15,764 nucleotides of DNA from Alphaproteobacteria bacterium (GTDB lineage Bacteria > Pseudomonadota > Alphaproteobacteria > Rickettsiales > UBA6187). The position numbers and the translations under genes are program-made. Below the pieces are notes generated by a model. The model was not told the origin of the DNA, did not search any database, and saw only the letters and a program-made list of their open reading frames with translations. The DNA lies in the NCBI GenBank assembly GCA_024280585.1, contig JAJRPW010000054.1:1-15764 (forward strand). The letters run 5' to 3'. This document shows, piece after piece, positions 7,151-15,607 of this stretch (its first letter is position 1; each line of letters starts with the position of its first letter).

Positions 7151-10100
7151 CTAATTAGCACAGATTTCTTTAATTTTTCTAATTGCTACGATTAACATAG
7201 AAAAATCAATGGCTTCATGGGCTTTTAAATCTTTTATAAACTCGTCATATCTGGCAATTTGATTCTCATTTTCTTCAATCCACACTGTCGTGGAATTAGA
7301 GCATTCGCTATCCTTGCACAAATGTTTTATCACCTCGGAAGTAAGCCTTCTTTGCTGGTCATATATTTCATCTATCAGAGTTTTATTGGAGATTCTTTGC
7401 CAATATGAATGGTTGCCTAGTCTCAACAAAGATCGGCGCATCCAACTAAGATTGAGTCTGGCTCCCAGTTCAAAATAAACCTTTCCAACAACATTTACTT
7501 TTAAATCCGCCTTGGCTGCAACTTCAACTATATCACAAGCTGAAGACATGGCCTCCAGTCCGGCAAGTTTTCTTGCTAAAGGCTCCTTTACTCCAGCATC
7601 AATATAGCGGTTCAAGCGCAAATTAAAGACTTTTTTAAGCGCAGTAGGCAGAATTTTCTCCAAACACCCATATAAAGATTTAACGCCCGGAGCAAAATCC
7701 TTGACGACCTTATCCACCTTTAATGGCTGCGAATGTTGGCGCAGGAACCACAAAGAAGCTCGCTCCACAATGTTCTGCACTTCCATATATAGTTCATTGC
7801 AGGATGTGACATCTATTTGTTCAATTTGAGAAATCTCATCCCAAAAATATCTCAAATCGAAAACGTCTCTGGTGATTGTATAGGCTCGGGCAATATCACA
7901 AATTCCAAGCCCTGTATCCTCTTTCAAATGATGGAACAACGAGCTGCCGACACGGTTTATTATGCTATTTGTTACAGAAGTTGCTATAATCTCTCTTCTA
8001 AGCGGATGTTGCTCAATTTGTTTCCTATATTTATCCTGAATTTTCTTCGGGAAATAGCGCAACAAATCTTCTTTATAGTAAGGTGCGTCCGGTACATTAC
8101 TCTTTAAAAGATCCTCATATAATACAATTTTACTATAGGCTAAAAGCACAGAAATTTCAGGTCTGGTCAACCCTTCAGATGCGATATGCCGTCTGGAAAT
8201 TTCCTCCGCAGATGGCAGGAATTCTATTTCCCGGTCTAAATAGCCCCTTCTCTCCAGATCATCCATTAATTTGCCCTGGAATTCCAGTAAAGTATGTCCT
8301 TGCAACTGGGCAATCGTTATTGCTTGTGTTTGTAATTCATTATCGCGCAGCACCAGCTTTGCTACATCATCGGTCATTGATTCCAACAATTTATTGCGGT
8401 TTGTCGTCGTCAAATCGCCACTAACAACGGCTTTATCCAATACGATCTTAATATTGACCTCATGGTCGGAACAATCAACTCCGGCAGAATTATCGATAGA
8501 ATCTGAGTTTAAGCGAACAGCATTTTTAGCACATTCTATACGACCAAGTTGAGTCAGGCCAAGATTACCGCCCTCCCCTATTACCTTAAACGCTACATCA
8601 TTGCCGTTAACTCTTAGATTATCATTAGCTTTGTCGCCAACCGCATCATTGCTTTCGGCCTTTGATTTTATATAAGTTCCAATTCCGCCGTTCCACAACA
8701 AATCAATTTCAGCAGTAAGCATATATTTTATAAGCTCATCAGGTGTGATTCTGCTATCTTCAATGCCGAATAAATCTTTTATTTCCCCGGTAATTTTGAT
8801 GCTTTTGGCGTCTCGTTTGAAAACCCCGCCGCCTTTTGAGATTAAATCGGATTTATAATCAGTCCAGCTTGAGCGAGGCAATTTAAACAAGCGTGCTCGC
8901 TCCTTATAGCTAATTTTCGGATTAGGATCCGGGTCAATGAATATATGTAAGTGATTGAATGCTCCAACTAATTTAATATGTTTTGAGCATAACATACCGT
9001 TGCCAAATACATCACCGGCCATATCGCCAATACCAACAACCGTAAAATCATCTTTATCTACATCCAGTCCCATTTCATGGAAGTGTCGTTTTACTGATAT
9101 CCAGGCGCCGCGCGCAGTAATACCCATTTTTTTATGATCGTAACCCACTGATCCGCCTGATGCGAAAGCGTCTCCAATCCAGAAATCATACTCTTTTGCC
9201 ACCAGATTAGCTATATCGGAAAATGTTGCAGTTCCTTTATCTGCGGCGACTACAAGATAAGGATCATCTCCATCCAACCGCACTACATCAGCCGGATGTT
9301 TAATCTTGCCGCCTACGATGTTGTCCGTGACGTCAAGGAGGCCGCGCAGAAAAGTTTTGTAACACTCAATACCTTCTGCCAGGAAGGCCTCTCTTCCGCC
9401 CTCTGTCGGCGGGTTTTTTACAATGAACCCGCCTTTTGATCCCACAGGTATAATCACAGAGTTTTTCGTCATTTGCGCTTTCATCAGTCCTAAAACCTCT
9501 GTTCTGAAATCCTCAACCCGATCCGACCAGCGCAGCCCGCCTCTTGCAACCTTACCGCCGCGAAGGTGAACGCCTTCAACCTTTGAGGAATAAACAAATA
9601 TTTCTGCATATGGCTTTGGCTCAGGCAGCCAGGAAATATCCTTTGAGCTAAATTTAAATGAAATATATTCCTTAAGCTGGGCTTTTTCATTGGTTTGAAA
9701 ATAGTTGGTTCTGAGGGTAGCTGAAATTAGCTCAACAAAGCCCCGTACCACTCTATCTTCTGCCAGGTTAGAAACTTTGGCCAATATACCGTCAATTTTT
9801 TTAATTAGCTCCCGAAACTCTTTATCTCGCTCTCCTGAGAAAAATGGCGCAAATCTTGTATAAAATAACTGCACTAAAAGCTTTACCAGTTCAGGATTTT
9901 TGGCCAAAGAATCATTTACAAAAGCCTGGCTATAGAAAAATCCGGATTGTTGTAAATATTTGCTATATGCCCTTAAAAGAGTGACGTCGCGCCATTTTAA
10001 CCTTGATAGTAAGATCAGTTTATTCAACGCGTCATTTTGAATGCAACCCAGCCAGGTTTTTTCAAAAGCCTCTTCAAAATTACCTTTTATTTCCCTAAGG

Positions 10101-11998
10101 CGGGGCTTCTTCACACCGCTTATAACAAATCTGAAGCGATGTATACAAACATCAACGCCTGTCGGTGTTTTTCGTGCCACATACGTATGCTCATCAAGTG
10201 TTTTCAGTCCCATATTTTCCATGATGGGCATAATTTCAGACAAGGCTATCTGTTCCCTTGGGTTATACACTTTAAACTCAAATATCTCATCAGTGCCTTC
10301 CGCTGATTCATATATGTCAAAGCTGATTTGTTCGGAATGAATGACTTTCTCTATTTGTAATATGTCATAATAAGCGTCTTCTACAGAAAAGCGGTTTCGA
10401 TAGCTAAGTGAAAATGAATCATTATAATCATTATATATTTTCTGCCCTTGTTTCTCACCGAATCTTTTTTCCAGCTCATGCTTGAGGTCTTCTGTCCATT
10501 TACGAGCTGCGGCGGCTAACTGTTTTTCGATATTTTTAATATTATACGATGGAATTTTGCCAGGATGTGTCTTCACAATTACTTGCAATCTGGCCAAGTG
10601 CGATTCGGTAACTTGCGTGAAGTGGTTAATCACCGTTCCATTAAACGCTTCGGCCAGTATTTGCTCCATTTTAACACGTAAATCCGTATTCATCCTTTCA
10701 CGCGGGACAAATATAATACAGCTCATAAATCGCCCTAAATCATCCTCCCGAACAAAAACACTGACCTTTGGTTTTATTGCCAAAACAACAATATCTAAAG
10801 CTGCTTCGAATAATTTACCCTCAGATGTCTGGAATAATTCATCCCGAGGGAAATCCTCTAAAATAGCGGCTAATGATTTTGCGCTATGTCCTGAACTCGA
10901 AAAGCCTGATTTTTTCTGTATGGATCGGATTTTTTTTCTGATTATCGGAATATTTCGGGCGCTTTGATAATAGACCATTGATGTGAACAGCCCTAAAAAC
11001 CGATGCTCTCCTACAACCTCGCCTTCCTCATTAACTCTTTTGATGCCTATATAATCCATATGAGCCAGGCGGTGAACTGATGATTTGCGATTCGCTTTTG
11101 TAATATCAAGCAATATCTGTTCTGTGCCAGCAAGAGGGTTCACGGTTTTATCAAAACTGATTTTTGGAATTATTTCTGGCTCACTTAATTTTAAAATGCC
11201 CAGCTGCGAGCCTTTAACGAAGCCTCCTTGGCCTTTTTTTAAAGTGAAGTCATATTCGACATAACCTAAAAATACAAAATTATTATCCTTTAGCCACTCC
11301 AAAAATTCTTTAATTTCCTCGGCATTTTCCTTCACACGCTTTTTGCTGTTTCCTTTGGATGTATATTCCAGAATTGATGATGTCGCAGAAAGTTCAGTAA
11401 TAGTATAATTAATCTTTTTAAGTAAAGATTTCCAGTCAGTTACGGCAAGATTTACAGATTTTAAAACCTGTAAAATATCGCTTTTAAGTACAGCCATAGC
11501 TTTGTCATCTGGAATATGGGTGATTTGAAAATGCATTACCGATTCTGTATTTCCGATATCCAAGGAAGAATTTATAGATTTCAGCTGACCTTTATCATTG
11601 CGCTCTACAGATATTACGGGGTGAGCCAGAGTAAATATTTTAAGTCCGTGTTTGTATATTTCTTCAGTTACCGAATCCACTAAAAATGGCATATCTGCGC
11701 CTATTATTTCAATAACTGTATGTTCGCTTTCCCAGCCATCCCGCGTTTTTTCCGGATTAAAAATCCTTATTTTTACAGCGCCGCCATTTCTGTCCTCCAG
11801 AAATTTAAAAACGCCGATTGCGATTGAATTTAGTTCTTCTGTGCTATATATTTCAATATCTTCGAGAGAGACGAACTCATAGAATTTGCCGATAAAGTCT
11901 ATCAGACCTCGCTTCGCCAATGTCTTTTGCAATTTACTGGCTTGTAATGTGATAGATTTTATTAATTTAGCTGTTTCTTTTAAATTCAAGTTAGCCAT
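7151..11998 (-). CDS. gdhB: NAD-specific glutamate dehydrogenase, large (about 180 kDa) class
   Basis: Deaminates glutamate to 2-oxoglutarate and ammonia with NAD+, a catabolic route into the TCA cycle. 1615 residues, in the usual range for this family, far larger than common 450-residue GDHs. The N-terminal half (about 1-700) matches the ACT-like regulatory and helical part of the family. The catalytic core begins with GGKVARGGLRWSDR and continues FRTEVLGLMKAQMTKNSVIIPVGSKGGF (about 808-857), a family hallmark containing the substrate lysines. IGDMAGDVFGNGML (about 993-1006) and GEGGNLGLTQLGRIE (about 1138-1152) belong to the dinucleotide-binding part. The long C-terminal helical extension runs to IKEICAN. 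ATG supported by AGGA 8 nt upstream. No internal stop or frameshift over 4.8 kb. First gene of an apparent two-gene unit with the CapD-like gene, and divergent from mnmE across 270 bp. The symbol gdhB follows usage in some alphaproteobacteria. Confidence 0.95.
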   Translation of the reverse strand: MANLNLKETAKLIKSITLQASKLQKTLAKRGLIDFIGKFYEFVSLEDIEIYSTEELNSIAIGVFKFLEDRNGGAVKIRIFNPEKTRDGWESEHTVIEIIGADMPFLVDSVTEEIYKHGLKIFTLAHPVISVERNDKGQLKSINSSLDIGNTESVMHFQITHIPDDKAMAVLKSDILQVLKSVNLAVTDWKSLLKKINYTITELSATSSILEYTSKGNSKKRVKENAEEIKEFLEWLKDNNFVFLGYVEYDFTLKKGQGGFVKGSQLGILKLSEPEIIPKISFDKTVNPLAGTEQILLDITKANRKSSVHRLAHMDYIGIKRVNEEGEVVGEHRFLGLFTSMVYYQSARNIPIIRKKIRSIQKKSGFSSSGHSAKSLAAILEDFPRDELFQTSEGKLFEAALDIVVLAIKPKVSVFVREDDLGRFMSCIIFVPRERMNTDLRVKMEQILAEAFNGTVINHFTQVTESHLARLQVIVKTHPGKIPSYNIKNIEKQLAAAARKWTEDLKHELEKRFGEKQGQKIYNDYNDSFSLSYRNRFSVEDAYYDILQIEKVIHSEQISFDIYESAEGTDEIFEFKVYNPREQIALSEIMPIMENMGLKTLDEHTYVARKTPTGVDVCIHRFRFVISGVKKPRLREIKGNFEEAFEKTWLGCIQNDALNKLILLSRLKWRDVTLLRAYSKYLQQSGFFYSQAFVNDSLAKNPELVKLLVQLFYTRFAPFFSGERDKEFRELIKKIDGILAKVSNLAEDRVVRGFVELISATLRTNYFQTNEKAQLKEYISFKFSSKDISWLPEPKPYAEIFVYSSKVEGVHLRGGKVARGGLRWSDRVEDFRTEVLGLMKAQMTKNSVIIPVGSKGGFIVKNPPTEGGREAFLAEGIECYKTFLRGLLDVTDNIVGGKIKHPADVVRLDGDDPYLVVAADKGTATFSDIANLVAKEYDFWIGDAFASGGSVGYDHKKMGITARGAWISVKRHFHEMGLDVDKDDFTVVGIGDMAGDVFGNGMLCSKHIKLVGAFNHLHIFIDPDPNPKISYKERARLFKLPRSSWTDYKSDLISKGGGVFKRDAKSIKITGEIKDLFGIEDSRITPDELIKYMLTAEIDLLWNGGIGTYIKSKAESNDAVGDKANDNLRVNGNDVAFKVIGEGGNLGLTQLGRIECAKNAVRLNSDSIDNSAGVDCSDHEVNIKIVLDKAVVSGDLTTTNRNKLLESMTDDVAKLVLRDNELQTQAITIAQLQGHTLLEFQGKLMDDLERRGYLDREIEFLPSAEEISRRHIASEGLTRPEISVLLAYSKIVLYEDLLKSNVPDAPYYKEDLLRYFPKKIQDKYRKQIEQHPLRREIIATSVTNSIINRVGSSLFHHLKEDTGLGICDIARAYTITRDVFDLRYFWDEISQIEQIDVTSCNELYMEVQNIVERASLWFLRQHSQPLKVDKVVKDFAPGVKSLYGCLEKILPTALKKVFNLRLNRYIDAGVKEPLARKLAGLEAMSSACDIVEVAAKADLKVNVVGKVYFELGARLNLSWMRRSLLRLGNHSYWQRISNKTLIDEIYDQQRRLTSEVIKHLCKDSECSNSTTVWIEENENQIARYDEFIKDLKAHEAIDFSMLIVAIRKIKEICAN

Positions 11999-12268
11999 AA
12001 AATATATCCTAGATTTTTTTGATTAGGTGCTTATTATGCAAACGTTTCACCATAGGTGATATCACTTTATTTAGCGATTGTGTACTTAAAAATACTAAAA
12101 ATATCTTATTATGTTTAAAGAGTTCTTTACTTGTGACTAATTAAATGTTAAGTCGCGCAGACTATTAGTGTATCTGCTTTATTATTAAAGCAGGAAATCG
12201 AGATGAAGTGTATTAAACATACATGAAACGATGATTGATGCACTTTAATAATAAATGAGATACGCTAT
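11999..12268. promoter_or_regulatory. divergent regulatory gap between glutamate dehydrogenase and mnmE
   Basis: 270 AT-rich bases that must hold the start signals for both divergent genes; no promoter stands out on either strand. On the dehydrogenase side is an operator-like repeat: TCACCATAGGTGA (12047-12059), fused to the palindrome GTGATATCAC (12056-12065), about 50-67 bp from its ATG. On the mnmE side a perfect 8-bp hairpin, CTGCTTTA-TTAT-TAAAGCAG (12174-12193), has no T-run and so is not a terminator. Its right edge overlaps AGGA (12192-12195), which sits 7 nt before an ATG opening a seven-codon ORF (12203-12226, MKCIKHT) 42 nt upstream of mnmE. No tRNA or longer ORF seen. Confidence 0.4.
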
Positions 12269-13600
12269 ATGACTAAAACTATATATGCAACAGCAACAGC
12301 TCCTATAAAATCCGGTGTGGCCATAATTCGTGTGTCTGGCGAGGCGGCGTCCTTGTGTATAGAGCGATTTACTGGTAAAAAACTGCCTAAGGCGCGAATG
12401 GCTAATCTGGCAAAAATTTTTGATCCGGTGACAAAAGAGTTGATTGATAGTGGTTTGGTACTTTGGTTTCCAGGGCCTAATAGTTTCACCGGTGAGGATG
12501 TGGCCGAATTTCATGTGCATGGCAGCCAGGCGGTTATAAAAAAGATGCTGCAATGTCTATCGGCAATGCAAGAGGTGCGGTTAGCCCAGCCTGGTGAATT
12601 TTCTCAGCGCGCCTTTGAAAACGGCAAGATGGATTTAGTGGAAGCGGAGGGGCTTGCTGATTTAATAGATGCAGAAACGACGAGCCAGGCCAGGCAGGCC
12701 ATTCGGCAAATGCAGGGTGAAATCAGCTGTATTTATAACAATTGGCGTGAAGAACTGATAACTATCCAGGCTAATTTAGAGGCTTATATAGATTTTCCTG
12801 ATGAAGAAATACCGCAGGATATTCTTGATAGTTTTGCAGCTGATATAGAAAAATTGAAGTCTGAAATAAAAAAATATCTAAATGATAACAATCAGGGGCA
12901 GCGTGTAAGAAATGGCTTATATGCAGTTATTTTAGGTGCGCCCAATGTTGGAAAATCATCCTTAATTAATTATATTGCTAAAAAAGATGTGGCTATTATA
13001 TCCAGCATTGCCGGGACAACCAGAGATGTTATAGAGGTGCATTTGGATATAAACGGCCATCCGGTTATACTTGCCGATACGGCAGGGCTTAGAAAAGAAG
13101 CGGGGCTTATAGAAGGGCAGGGCATAGTAAAGGCACTCGAAAGAGCTGCAACTGCTGATATAAAAATAATAATGTTTAGTAGCGAAGATTTTCCTGATAT
13201 TGACGAGGAATCGCTCCGCCTTATAGATACAAATAGTATTGTAGTGATTAATAAAATGGACAAGAAAAAACGTGTGACGCCTGAAATTCTGAGCAAGTTT
13301 TTGCCTGTGGAAATATCTTTAACAGATAAGGTCGGGCTGGAAGGCCTATATGACAGAATTTATAATTTTGGATCTAGTCTGTTTGAAAACAACTTTGACC
13401 CGTTAATCACCAGGCAGCGCCATAGAGATTTATTGCAGGAGACTTTAGAGCATTTAGAAAACTTAAATATGACAAATGAGATTGAATTATCTGCGGAAGA
13501 TTTGCGTAGGGCGGCTTTTTCTTTGGGCAAAATCATAGGTAAAATTGGCGTAGAGGATATATTGGATAAAATTTTTAGCAGTTTTTGCATTGGAAAATAA
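12269..13600 (+). CDS. mnmE: tRNA uridine-5-carboxymethylaminomethyl modification GTPase MnmE
   Basis: Works with MnmG to put the (carboxymethyl)aminomethyl group on C5 of wobble U34 in tRNAs reading NNA/NNG codons, using a methylene-tetrahydrofolate-derived carbon. 443 residues, normal length. N-terminal folate-binding domain (TIYATATAPIKSGVAIIRVSG at 4-24, GEDVAEFHVHG at 75-85). The inserted G domain carries G1 GAPNVGKS (223-230), G2 GTTRD (249-253), G3 DTAG (270-273) and G4 NKMD (328-331). It ends in the signature CIGK with catalytic C440. The Shine-Dalgarno is weak (GAGA), and the start rests on the conserved N-terminus. mnmG follows after 81 nt that contain parS site 1. Confidence 0.96.
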   Translation: MTKTIYATATAPIKSGVAIIRVSGEAASLCIERFTGKKLPKARMANLAKIFDPVTKELIDSGLVLWFPGPNSFTGEDVAEFHVHGSQAVIKKMLQCLSAMQEVRLAQPGEFSQRAFENGKMDLVEAEGLADLIDAETTSQARQAIRQMQGEISCIYNNWREELITIQANLEAYIDFPDEEIPQDILDSFAADIEKLKSEIKKYLNDNNQGQRVRNGLYAVILGAPNVGKSSLINYIAKKDVAIISSIAGTTRDVIEVHLDINGHPVILADTAGLRKEAGLIEGQGIVKALERAATADIKIIMFSSEDFPDIDEESLRLIDTNSIVVINKMDKKKRVTPEILSKFLPVEISLTDKVGLEGLYDRIYNFGSSLFENNFDPLITRQRHRDLLQETLEHLENLNMTNEIELSAEDLRRAAFSLGKIIGKIGVEDILDKIFSSFCIGK

Positions 13601-13628
13601 TTGCATCTCTAGGCTTTTTGTATATATT
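13601..13628 (+). promoter_or_regulatory. candidate mnmG promoter
   Basis: TTGCAT (13601-13606, 4 of 6 consensus) and TATATT (13623-13628, 5 of 6), 16-bp spacer, starting on the first base after the mnmE stop. Predicted start near 13635 would put parS site 1 about 13 nt into the transcript. By-eye match only. Confidence 0.4.
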
Positions 13629-13647
13629 GCAAGACTAAATATACAAA
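13617..13647. repeat. 9-bp inverted repeat abutting parS site 1
   Basis: TTTGTATAT (13617-13625) and ATATACAAA (13639-13647) are perfect inverted repeats around a 13-nt loop. The left arm overlaps the candidate -10 and the right arm ends on the base before the parS core. AT-only apart from one G-C pair, so weak as an RNA hairpin. It could be a protein site or chance. Confidence 0.45.
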
Positions 13648-13663
13648 TGTTTCACGTGAAACA
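13648..13663. promoter_or_regulatory. parS: parS site 1 (ParB/Spo0J centromere site)
   Basis: TGTTTCACGTGAAACA, a perfect match to the widely conserved chromosomal parS 16-mer. It is the core of a 22-bp perfect palindrome (13645-13666). ParB clamps load here for origin segregation. It lies in the mnmE-mnmG gap, 6 nt upstream of the mnmG Shine-Dalgarno. Confidence 0.95.
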
Positions 13664-13681
13664 TTTTGTGAGGGGTGTATA

Positions 13682-15553
13682 ATGAATAAATATGATGTCA
13701 TAGTAATAGGAGGTGGTCATGCAGGGTGCGAGGCCGCTTCCGCATCGGCAAGGCTTGGTGCTGATACGGCATTAATTACTTTAAAGCCTGAAAATATCGG
13801 AGAAATGTCTTGTAATCCTGCCATTGGTGGTGTGGCAAAAGGTACGGTAGTTAGAGAAATTGACGCGCTTGGTGGCATTATGGCGCGCGCTATTGACCAG
13901 TCCGGAATTCATTTTCGGATTTTAAATGCAAGTAAAGGTCCGGCCGTTTGGGGGCCGAGAGCGCAAGCTGATCGAAAATTATATAAAAAAGCCGTACAAA
14001 AATTAATCCACGATCAGAAAAATCTGCATGTTCTATATGGCGAAGTTTGCGACCTTATAATCGACAATCATATAATATCTGGCGTTAGACTGGTTGATAA
14101 AAAAACTATATACGCCTCTAAAGTTATTCTTACTACCGGCACTTTTCTCAACGGCCTAATTCATATCGGTGAGCAAAAAATCAGGGCAGGGCGTGTAAAT
14201 GAAAAGCCATCCATAGGCTTATCAAAAACATTATACGGTATTGGTTTCAATATGGGGCGGTTAAAAACTGGTACTCCGCCTAGATTAGACGGCAAAACCA
14301 TAGATTGGTCGATTTTAGCAAAGCAACCAGGTGACGACATCCCTCAGCCATTTTCCTACATGACCGATAAAATAACTACCCCTCAAATAGACTGCTATAT
14401 AACGAAAACAAGCGCGGCAACCTACAAGCTTCTTAAGGAAAATGTGCATAGATCGCCTATGTATTCCGGGCAAATTGAAAGTGTGGGGCCGAGATATTGC
14501 CCATCAATTGAAGATAAAATTGTGCGTTTCGCCGATAAGCCAACTCATCAAATATTCCTGGAGCCTGAAGGGCTTGATGATGACACTATATATCCGAATG
14601 GAATCTCTACTTCGTTGCCGCAAGAAGTGCAGCTGGAAATGTTAAAAACTATTCCTGGATTAGAGAATTCTAGAATGATTCAACCAGGCTATGCGATTGA
14701 ATATGATTTTGTAGACCCGCGTGAGTTACGACAAACAATGGAGACTAAAAAAATTAACGGACTTTATTTCGCCGGGCAAATAAATGGCACCACAGGGTAT
14801 GAAGAAGCTGGAGGGCAGGGGCTTATGGCTGGTTTGAATGCGGCCTTGTCATTAAATTCAGACCAAGAGCCTTTTATATTAAGTCGCTCCGATGCATATA
14901 TAGGTGTTATGATTGACGACTTAACAACGCTTGGAACCCATGAGCCCTATAGGCTATTCACGTCCAGGGCTGAGTATAGACTAACAATCCGCGCCGATAA
15001 TGCAGACCTAAGGCTTACACAAAAAGCAATAGATATTGGTTGCATAGGTGAAGAAAGGACTGAGGCTTTTAGTAAAAAATCCGCTGAGTTAGATCATTAT
15101 AGGAAATTATTTTATAATTTAAAAATATCCCCTAATGAAGCTGAAAAACACTCTATCAAGCTTAATAAAGATGGTGTGAGGCGTAATATATTCGAGGTTA
15201 TGCAGCGGCCTGATATAACCTATAAAAATATATTTAAGATGTGGCCGGAGCTAAGGAGCGCTCCTGAAAAAATACTGCAGCAATTAAAAATTGAGTCAGT
15301 GTATCTCGCTTATTTAAAAAGACAACAAAACGACATAGATTCATTTAAAAAGGATGAATTTGTGAAAATACCGGCTGATTTTGATTATAATTCTGACCTT
15401 ATTAGTTTGCCAGCGGAGGCGCGTTCGAAATTCAAGACGCACTTGCCAGCAAATATTGGTATTGCCGGAAGAATTCCTGGAATTACACCCGCTGCACTGG
15501 CTGCTTTAGTTGTGTCAGTTAGAAAGCATTGCTCAAAAAAAGCCGTTGCTTAA
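13682..15553 (+). CDS. mnmG: tRNA uridine-5-carboxymethylaminomethyl modification enzyme MnmG (FAD)
   Basis: FAD/NADH enzyme that pairs with MnmE to modify wobble U34. 623 residues, normal length. N-terminal FAD motif GGGHAGCEAA (10-19), then EMSCNPAIGGVAKG (41-54) with the conserved Cys at 44, and LNASKGPAVWGPRAQADR (81-98). Further family blocks: TGTFLNGLIHIGEQK, GRLKTGTPPRLDG, RSPMYSGQIESVGPRYCPSIEDK (second conserved Cys), NGISTSLP, PGYAIEYDFVDPR and GQINGTTGYEEAGGQG. A C-terminal helical MnmE- and tRNA-contacting region ends with PGITPAALAALVV. Start has GAGGGG (13670-13675) 6 nt upstream. The AA of its stop codon is inside the extended palindrome of parS site 2, and rsmG follows after 54 nt. 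Confidence 0.97.
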   Translation: MNKYDVIVIGGGHAGCEAASASARLGADTALITLKPENIGEMSCNPAIGGVAKGTVVREIDALGGIMARAIDQSGIHFRILNASKGPAVWGPRAQADRKLYKKAVQKLIHDQKNLHVLYGEVCDLIIDNHIISGVRLVDKKTIYASKVILTTGTFLNGLIHIGEQKIRAGRVNEKPSIGLSKTLYGIGFNMGRLKTGTPPRLDGKTIDWSILAKQPGDDIPQPFSYMTDKITTPQIDCYITKTSAATYKLLKENVHRSPMYSGQIESVGPRYCPSIEDKIVRFADKPTHQIFLEPEGLDDDTIYPNGISTSLPQEVQLEMLKTIPGLENSRMIQPGYAIEYDFVDPRELRQTMETKKINGLYFAGQINGTTGYEEAGGQGLMAGLNAALSLNSDQEPFILSRSDAYIGVMIDDLTTLGTHEPYRLFTSRAEYRLTIRADNADLRLTQKAIDIGCIGEERTEAFSKKSAELDHYRKLFYNLKISPNEAEKHSIKLNKDGVRRNIFEVMQRPDITYKNIFKMWPELRSAPEKILQQLKIESVYLAYLKRQQNDIDSFKKDEFVKIPADFDYNSDLISLPAEARSKFKTHLPANIGIAGRIPGITPAALAALVVSVRKHCSKKAVA

Positions 15554-15555
15554 AA

Positions 15556-15571
15556 TGTTTCACGTGAAACA
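15556..15571. promoter_or_regulatory. parS: parS site 2 (ParB centromere site)
   Basis: Second perfect TGTTTCACGTGAAACA, core of a 24-bp perfect palindrome (15552-15575). The palindrome takes in two bases of the mnmG stop codon on one side and the first two bases of a -35 box on the other. 1908 bp from site 1 and 96 bp from site 3. Confidence 0.95.
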
Positions 15572-15573
15572 TT

Positions 15574-15601
15574 TTGACAAATATCGGAATAATGATATAT
15601 T
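15574..15601 (+). promoter_or_regulatory. strong candidate sigma-70 promoter for rsmG
   Basis: Perfect -35 TTGACA (15574-15579), 16-bp spacer, -10 TATATT (15596-15601, 5 of 6). Start would be expected near 15608, the A of the rsmG ATG, giving a leaderless or nearly leaderless message. The -35 begins 2 bp after the parS site 2 core. Confidence 0.6.
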
Positions 15602-15607
15602 TTTGCT

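Noticed and set aside
7708..7716. TTATCCACC, one mismatch from a DnaA box
   Set aside because: Isolated, inside a coding region, with no cluster or AT-rich unwinding region. No oriC in this window.
10482..10967. 161-codon plus-strand ORF inside the glutamate dehydrogenase gene
   Set aside because: It lies wholly opposite a 1615-codon intact gene, shows no recognisable domain and has no start signal.
12044..12050. GTTTCAC, a parS half-site near the gdh upstream repeat
   Set aside because: Only one arm matches; the other half (CATAGGTGA) does not give GTGAAAC. Not a parS site.
13678..13683. TATAAT overlapping the mnmG start codon
   Set aside because: No -35 at the proper distance (parS bases occupy it), and transcription would begin inside the gene. 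Likely chance.
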